Below, one piece after another: positions 59,501 to 62,975 of a DNA stretch of 62,975 nt (position 1 is its first letter; the number at the start of each line of letters is the position of its first letter). The notes under the pieces are model-generated. The model had not been told where the DNA came from. It saw only the letters and a list, made by a program, of their open reading frames with translations, and did no database searches. Position numbers and translations under genes: made by a program. This DNA is from Oscillospiraceae bacterium (GTDB taxonomy: Bacteria; Bacillota; Clostridia; Oscillospirales; Oscillospiraceae). Where the stretch lies: assembly GCA_015067465.1 (NCBI GenBank), contig SVMK01000003.1:1-62975 (forward strand). The letters are read 5' to 3'.

Positions 59501-60714
59501 CGTTCGCGGATTTTCTCCGGATCGGCAACTTCCGCCAGCATCGCCCGGTCATTGGGGTGCACCAGCGTTTTGATAAAGGTCATCAGCGCATCCTGCAGGC
59601 TCGGCGCCTGTGCGAGCGAAGCGCCGGTGTCGTGCTGTATTCGCTCGCTCATCGAGATCATGGAACCTTCCGAGCGGCTGATGTTGAAGTGATACAGGCC
59701 GGTATAGTCGTTTGAGAGGATCTTGATAACCTCGTCGTTACGGCGCAAACGCTCCGCCTGCTCGCGCTCGTGCGCGCGAACATCCAGAATCCACAGTAAA
59801 ACGGCAACCGACAGCAGATACACAAACAGCGCAAGGCCAAACGCAGCGTAAACGCCGGGATCGCGGTCGATCAGCTCGCCCAGCGTGAAGATATTGTAAA
59901 GCTCCGCAAACCATTTTTCCTGCAGCTTCACAACCGTACCGTCGCCGCTGAGTGCATCGATCGCAGCGTTAATTTCATCCGCAAGCGCCTGATTGTCGCG
60001 CTGCACCGCGTAGCCGACATAGCTGGTATACTGTTCGCCGTTACGCATCACATCCCGCAGCTGGGAATAACGGCCTGTGGAAAACTGCCGCCATGCAACC
60101 GCACGGCGCAGCAGCACATAGTCCAGCGTGCCGTCATTCACAGCTTGCATCAGTTCCTGAACGGAATCGTAAAACAGCAAGCTGTCGGGCGAAATGAGCA
60201 GCGCCGCATGCTTCATATCGTTCGTCGTTCCAACCGAGCCGGCAGGCAGCGCATACGGCGTGTCCAGATTGGCCCAACCGTAAATCGAGACCGTATCGGT
60301 GCAGGTCGGCTTTGAAACGACAAAATTATTATCCTGCATGCCGTAAAGCACGTCGCGCCCCATCATCACATCCGCATCGCCGGATTCCACGGCGGCAACG
60401 CAATCTTCCCAGTCCAGCAGCCGGACTTCCACATTAAAGCCTGCGCGATTGGCAATCTCGTTAAACAGTTCCACCTCAAAGCCCGCGGGATTACCGTTTT
60501 CGTCAATAAAGCTGTAAGGTTCGTAGGTATGCATACCCACCACGCGCACCGTGCGCTCATAACTGTTTTCCGCAAAAACTTCCATCTCAGGCTTTGATGT
60601 ACCCATTCCGGATTCCATCGCAGTGTATAGAAACGGAAGCGCAACAATCACGATACCCACCAGCGCGATCAAAATGGCGACAGGTTTTCCGATCCGGGCA
60701 TTTTTCTGCTTCAT
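56518..60714 (-). CDS. Hybrid sensor histidine kinase with extracellular solute-binding sensor
   Basis: The 1398-aa protein has, in order: a signal anchor (about 12-32); a periplasmic-binding type-3 sensor (about 55-270, VVGMHTYEPYSFIDENGNPA); a second helix (about 290-312); four diverged PAS-like repeats (about 328-860, each opening like NDYTGLYHFNIS); and a coiled coil. The catalytic part follows: HisKA with His899 in NMSHDIRTPMNAIIG, then HATPase (NAIKYTNENG, RDNGIGM, GTGLGMAITK). A receiver-like domain (about 1145-1270) lacks the acidic pair and phospho-Asp. A true receiver has Asp1329 in LMDVQMPVMNG. It has no DNA-binding output. It lies upstream of the ABC sugar operon and probably senses a related ligand. 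Confidence 0.93.
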   Translation of the reverse strand: MKQKNARIGKPVAILIALVGIVIVALPFLYTAMESGMGTSKPEMEVFAENSYERTVRVVGMHTYEPYSFIDENGNPAGFEVELFNEIANRAGFNVEVRLLDWEDCVAAVESGDADVMMGRDVLYGMQDNNFVVSKPTCTDTVSIYGWANLDTPYALPAGSVGTTNDMKHAALLISPDSLLFYDSVQELMQAVNDGTLDYVLLRRAVAWRQFSTGRYSQLRDVMRNGEQYTSYVGYAVQRDNQALADEINAAIDALSGDGTVVKLQEKWFAELYNIFTLGELIDRDPGVYAAFGLALFVYLLSVAVLLWILDVRAHEREQAERLRRNDEVIKILSNDYTGLYHFNISRSEGSMISMSERIQHDTGASLAQAPSLQDALMTFIKTLVHPNDRAMLAEVADPEKIRERLMHKKRESIIFRRNYDGEYQYTEMTIAKAEDVDEPPVNIAVGFTEIDRQYKIDMERQAIIRGLTNDFTLVCCINPHTMEDQVYRLDESKLPYLRGWNKITNFIDRMQCLEEGIVHPDDCEQFYAATRKDRILNELKKAPAYTVNYRNFIDGVTEYWQIKFVMTDAEPFQLVAGFHSVDDEMRAQMKTKEVLERNLEIIDILASEYSSVYYIDLDTEEMTPYSMNADKQSRFGQTLVSGISYSDAFRMYVDELVCEADKADMLRAGSVYNIRRQLARQKAFITTYRSEDKNHTRFCEMKFVKVGGEFDEPKAVALGFANKDEEILKRYVDSKLYEDYIGLYFVNLESDIIRTLKWLQSDDTGKRRGTSSYSERLRDLSKNVMPEYREFWERMADISFVQKYLADDDRREYSYRSISGEWRRTALVVLERVGGVAVSFVLTFMPIDKETAQKIELDAKIAEQKRVLEQQQEALEQALQMANAASKAKTVFLNNMSHDIRTPMNAIIGFTGLISKHIDNREQVEDYVAKISQSSDHLLSLINDVLDMSRIESGKMNLEEKEESLSEIVRGLRSIVQANARAKQIDLLVDAVDVYDEHIICDKLRLNQILLNLMSNAIKYTNENGTVTLLVTEKKVSRSGYGTYEFSVRDNGIGMSETFLSTIFEPFARAQSETVNSVQGTGLGMAITKTLVDMMGGNIEVRSHENVGTEVIVTFEFKICNTPEPEEFADMSEFEGLRALVVNSNTDICRCVCKMLRDLGLRAEWCVSGKEAVLRTEDAVQAGDMYGVYFIGNEMTEMNGVATAEGIRRVAGTDARVILLKPTEAWIEVSPQAVIASVISQPIFPSDLRRVLCTSFGRSKVREEAPVRNECFNGKRILLVEDNEMNREIAVEILTDSEFVVDTAENGEIAVEKISQNPPGTYDIVLMDVQMPVMNGYAATKAIRALPDIGLSEIPIIAMTANAFEEDRRAALAAGMDAHLAKPISVDVLKRTLRHFV

Positions 60715-61109
60715 TCGCGCACCTCCCCGACCGTGGTTTGCATATTTATCATGCAGCTTTTAAACGCATCATTTTCTCTCATCCAGGTCACACAGCCCCT
60801 CTTGCCCGCGGCCTGTTGCGGCCCGCAGACGTAACTACCGAAAAAACAGGCAAAACTTTATCTGTCTTTCATTAAAATTGCACGTCAATACAGAATCATA
60901 GTAGTACATTTTCGTCAATGTGTAAACAATATTTTGAAAATTCGGCATTAATTACAAAGGCGGTCGCCCGCTTTGTCGAAATAGATCAAAGCGGGGCGTG
61001 TTTTCGCATTTCCGCGCGCTGAATCCCTTGCGGCGCAAGGCGTTCAGCCGCATCAGCGTTGTCTATTTCGGCAAAGAAGTTGCCCAACGCGGTCATTGCG
61101 TAAAATCGG
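60715..61109. other. Intergenic region between divergent kinase and 61182 genes
   Basis: This 395-nt stretch contains no open frame with a ribosome binding site. It is AT-rich in its middle (60840-60960) and holds two TTGACG hexamers on the minus strand (60888-60883 and near 60920), which may be -35 elements for the kinase. No convincing -10 was found at proper spacing. Confidence 0.4.
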
Positions 61110-61138
61110 TTGCAAGCGGTGGAAAAAGGCGCTATAAT
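61110..61138 (+). promoter_or_regulatory. Promoter of the 61182 gene
   Basis: TTGCAA (61110-61115), 17 nt and TATAAT (61133-61138) lie 43 nt upstream of the ATG. Confidence 0.8.
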
Positions 61139-61181
61139 TACGGAAGAACACCGACAAATCACGCCGGAGGTTTAGTCCATC

Positions 61182-61586
61182 ATGACAAACGCCGAAACCC
61201 TGCTCTACGGCAACAAAGCATACGTTGAGCACTTCAACCGCATGGAATACCCGGCGCAGTTTCAGCGCTGCTGCAACACCTGCTCGCCCGTGTTTGCCTC
61301 GCTGACGGAGGAGTCCGCCGCCACGCTGGCAGAGGAGCTGCTCAGCCTTGCGGAAAGCCGCCTGCCGCGCGGCAGATTTCGCCGCCGCCTTGCTTTGAGC
61401 GACCTGCAGCAATATTTCCTGCTTTATATCGTGCCCGCCGCTCTGGCTGAGGAAACCGAAGCTGCAGCGCACTTTGCCGGGGAGCTGTGCGCACGCTGGA
61501 ATGCCGCGCACCCGGATTTCCCTTTTCAGCAATCGAGCTTTTCCGCACTTTGCGAAGGCTTTCGCGACAAGCCGTTCGGCTTGTAA
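61182..61586 (+). CDS. Unknown 134-aa soluble protein
   Basis: I do not recognise a family. The protein is largely helical and rich in Ala, Leu and Arg. It has Cys residues clustered as CCNTC (about residues 30-34) and isolated Cys near 107 and 123, with no signal or membrane segment. The strong promoter (61110-61138) and CGGAGG 11 nt upstream of the ATG make it a real gene. It is followed after 35 nt by a small membrane protein gene, so the two probably form a unit. Confidence 0.8.
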   Translation: MTNAETLLYGNKAYVEHFNRMEYPAQFQRCCNTCSPVFASLTEESAATLAEELLSLAESRLPRGRFRRRLALSDLQQYFLLYIVPAALAEETEAAAHFAGELCARWNAAHPDFPFQQSSFSALCEGFRDKPFGL

Positions 61587-61621
61587 TCGCTGCAGCGCCT
61601 ATCCCACGGAGGTAAAACGCA

Positions 61622-61948
61622 ATGACCAAGCTGAGTTCCTTTTTGTCCCGGCGCAGCCGCAATTCCCTGACGCTTTGGCTGCTGGCCGGCGGCTATCTTG
61701 TATATCTGGCCTACTCTCTGCTGCGCGATGCCGGCAAAACCACCGAACATGTTTGGGGCATCTACCTCAGCGCCGCTGTTTTCGGGCTGGTCGGGCTTGC
61801 GCTGCTCGTCGTCAGCCTGCTGGCGATGAAACAGGGCTGGTACAGCGAGAAGGCTGGCTCCTGCGAAGATGAAGCCGCAGCCGCACTCTCGGCCGACTGC
61901 ACTGATGCCTGTGAATCCGTCAGCAACGAGTCCTCTGCGGAAGACTGA
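61622..61948 (+). CDS. Unknown 108-aa membrane protein
   Basis: The protein has two hydrophobic helices (about residues 15-35 and 46-68), a basic N terminus (RRSRNSLTL), and an acidic Ser/Ala/Glu tail of about 35 residues with three Cys. CGGAGG 9 nt before the ATG supports the start. No family is recognised. It shares transcription direction with the 134-aa gene and ends before a long hairpin terminator. Confidence 0.8.
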   Translation: MTKLSSFLSRRSRNSLTLWLLAGGYLVYLAYSLLRDAGKTTEHVWGIYLSAAVFGLVGLALLVVSLLAMKQGWYSEKAGSCEDEAAAALSADCTDACESVSNESSAED

Positions 61949-61977
61949 CATTCCGCCGCAATTTTGCGCTTGAAGAC

Positions 61978-62030
61978 ATAAACCAAGAACCGCATCTTCC
62001 GAAAAAGAGAAGATGCGGTTCTTGGTTTAT
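61978..62030. terminator. Very long bidirectional hairpin terminator
   Basis: A perfect 22-bp stem is formed by 61978-61999 and 62009-62030, with outer bases ATAAACC/GGTTTAT, core CCGCATCTTC/GAAGATGCGG and a 9-nt loop. It separates convergent genes and extends 4 nt into the stop end of the 62027 gene. Confidence 0.9.
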
Positions 62031-62698
62031 TCGGTTTTCGCCTCAATGCGTGCCGCTTTCAGCACGGAACGCACTATTTTTTCGCTGCGCGGCAGGAAAA
62101 ATCCCGCAACCGGGCCGACCAGCACGGCGCACACCAGCGTTCCCACGCCGAACACGCCGCCAAGCAGCCAGCCGCCAAGCACAAAAACGCAGTCCGTAAT
62201 CACGCGCACCACGCTGAATTTTTTCTTCAGCTTATCGCTGATGACAACCGCCACCAGATCGTTCGGGCCGGTGCCTGCATCGGATTTGATCACGATGGTC
62301 ATGCCAAATGCAAGAATCACGCAGCCAAGCGCCAGCACGCCCAGCTTCACCGCAACAGCGGTCATATCCGCAAACAGCGGTCCCAGCAGCAGCGTGAAAA
62401 AGTCGATGATCGGGCCGCCGCACACCATGCACAAAACCGTTCCGATCTTCACGTAACGCCGGTCGGTGCAAAGCAGCGCGATGATAATGAGCACCGAGAT
62501 CGCCACATGCGTCCGCCCGTGGGTAAGAAACGGCCAGTTCAGCGCACGGTCGATCTGTCGGAACAATCCCTGCACCAAAACATTGAACGGATCCGCGCCC
62601 ATGTCCGCGAGCAGAAACAGCGTTACGCCCAGGTGCGCAATCGTCAGGCCCACAAGAAGCAGCACCACTCTGACCAAAATTTCGCGATAGTTCTTCAA
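62027..62698 (-). CDS. YitT/YczE-family integral membrane protein
   Basis: The 223-aa protein has five or six membrane helices. Its sequence features match the YczE/YyaS/YitT group: LGVTLFLLADMGADPFNVL, CGGPIIDFFTLLLG and AFGMTIVIKSDAGTGPNDL. Molecular function is not established for the family. I place the start at TTG (62698) because GGGGAGG lies 5-6 nt upstream; the in-frame ATG at 62722 would place that site inside the coding sequence and has no site of its own. It is convergent with the 61622 gene. Confidence 0.85.
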   Translation of the reverse strand: MKNYREILVRVVLLLVGLTIAHLGVTLFLLADMGADPFNVLVQGLFRQIDRALNWPFLTHGRTHVAISVLIIIALLCTDRRYVKIGTVLCMVCGGPIIDFFTLLLGPLFADMTAVAVKLGVLALGCVILAFGMTIVIKSDAGTGPNDLVAVVISDKLKKKFSVVRVITDCVFVLGGWLLGGVFGVGTLVCAVLVGPVAGFFLPRSEKIVRSVLKAARIEAKTE

Positions 62699-62789
62699 AT
62701 TTTCCTCCCCGACGCAAAGCACCGCTCACCGGCAGCGAAGGAATTCCGCCTTCCCGCCGCGCACACGCCGTATTCGCGCCGTTTGAAAT

Positions 62790-62823
62790 TCCGCCGACCG
62801 CAAATTCACTTACGGCCGGCGGA
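62790..62823 (-). terminator. Hairpin, probable terminator of the gene entering from the right
   Basis: TCCGCCGACCG (62790-62800) pairs with CGGCCGGCGGA (62813-62823) with one mismatch, 32 nt after the stop of the partial gene. The T run on the minus strand is short. Confidence 0.5.
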
Positions 62824-62854
62824 GCGTTTATGTTGGTATGTGTGCCGAATTATC

Positions 62855-62975
62855 TCAGCAGAAGGGATTTTCGGTGGGATAAGGCAGGCACTTGGGCTGG
62901 TTGTAGGCGATGTCCTTCACGCCGAAGTAGCGCAGAAGTGCAAACAGCGCCTTGCCGCAGTGGGCGAACGCAACC
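62855..62975 (-). CDS. C-terminal 39 residues of an unrecognised protein (partial)
   Basis: The minus strand is open from the window edge to a TGA at 62857-62855. The peptide ends RYFGVKDIAYNQPKC followed by LPYPTENPFC. It has high-quality GC-rich codon use like the neighbouring genes, and a terminator-like hairpin follows. Three Cys in 39 residues suggest metal or redox chemistry, but the fragment is too short to name a family. Confidence 0.7.
   Translation of the reverse strand, partial: VAFAHCGKALFALLRYFGVKDIAYNQPKCLPYPTENPFC

Overview
The window looks like a chromosome segment of an anaerobic, GC-rich Bacillota bacterium, probably class Clostridia (Oscillospirales-like). This is inferred from four things: TRAP and ABC lipoproteins with long Ala/Pro/Glu linkers behind the lipobox, a YerC/YecD-type regulator, Feo iron uptake with a Cys-rich FeoB partner, and many oxygen-sensitive Fe-S/flavin enzymes. 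About 57 protein genes, 5 tRNAs and many strong hairpin terminators can be supported. The first ~310 bases are visibly AT-rich, unlike the rest.

Region 1 (1-15.9 kb) is the accessory part. A convergent old-yellow-enzyme flavoprotein (485-2467) faces a tight minus-strand operon (10997 to 2522). That operon encodes three QueG-like double [4Fe-4S] proteins, an unknown 111-aa protein, a fumarate-reductase-like flavoprotein, a 59-aa 2[4Fe-4S] ferredoxin, a UroD-fold protein with an HxCG metal site, a second flavoprotein and a LysR regulator. Upstream on the same strand lie a second LysR gene and a complete TRAP transporter (DctQ-DctM-DctP). The two operons share a nearly identical 25-bp element at their 5' ends. 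Together they look like an undescribed anaerobic uptake-and-reduction (possibly corrinoid/methyl-transfer) system for a small organic acid.

Region 2 (15.9-20 kb) holds iron homeostasis: a DtxR-family repressor, a zinc-ribbon membrane protein, feoA, feoB and a CSGx-repeat FeoB partner. Three GTTAG-N6-CTAAC-type boxes (one degenerate) flank feoA. A tRNA-Thr gene follows.

Region 3 (20.5-37.4 kb) is housekeeping: a minus-strand run uvrB-capA-MATE-polA-zincin/pseudophosphatase-rimI-GNAT-tsaD-radC, an sstT-like transporter, a Val-Phe-Gly-Cys tRNA cluster with a consensus promoter, yerC-methyltransferase-hslO, and a NfeD/SPFH membrane pair.

Region 4 (37.4-48.7 kb) holds glycogen genes (glgB, then a glgA fused to a GH13 amylase), a LysR gene, two G3E (CobW-like) GTPases, proC, a rhomboid protease and a DUF4349 lipoprotein.

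Region 5 (48.7-62.9 kb) is a carbohydrate module: an FbpABC/AfuABC-type ABC transporter, a ROK-family protein, a D-lyxose/D-mannose isomerase and a PfkB kinase, preceded by a 1398-aa hybrid histidine kinase with an extracellular solute-binding sensor. Two small unknown proteins, a YitT/YczE-type membrane protein and the 3' end of an unrecognised gene close the window.

All positions, motifs and hairpins were read by eye. No database search was run, so family names rest on motif recognition.
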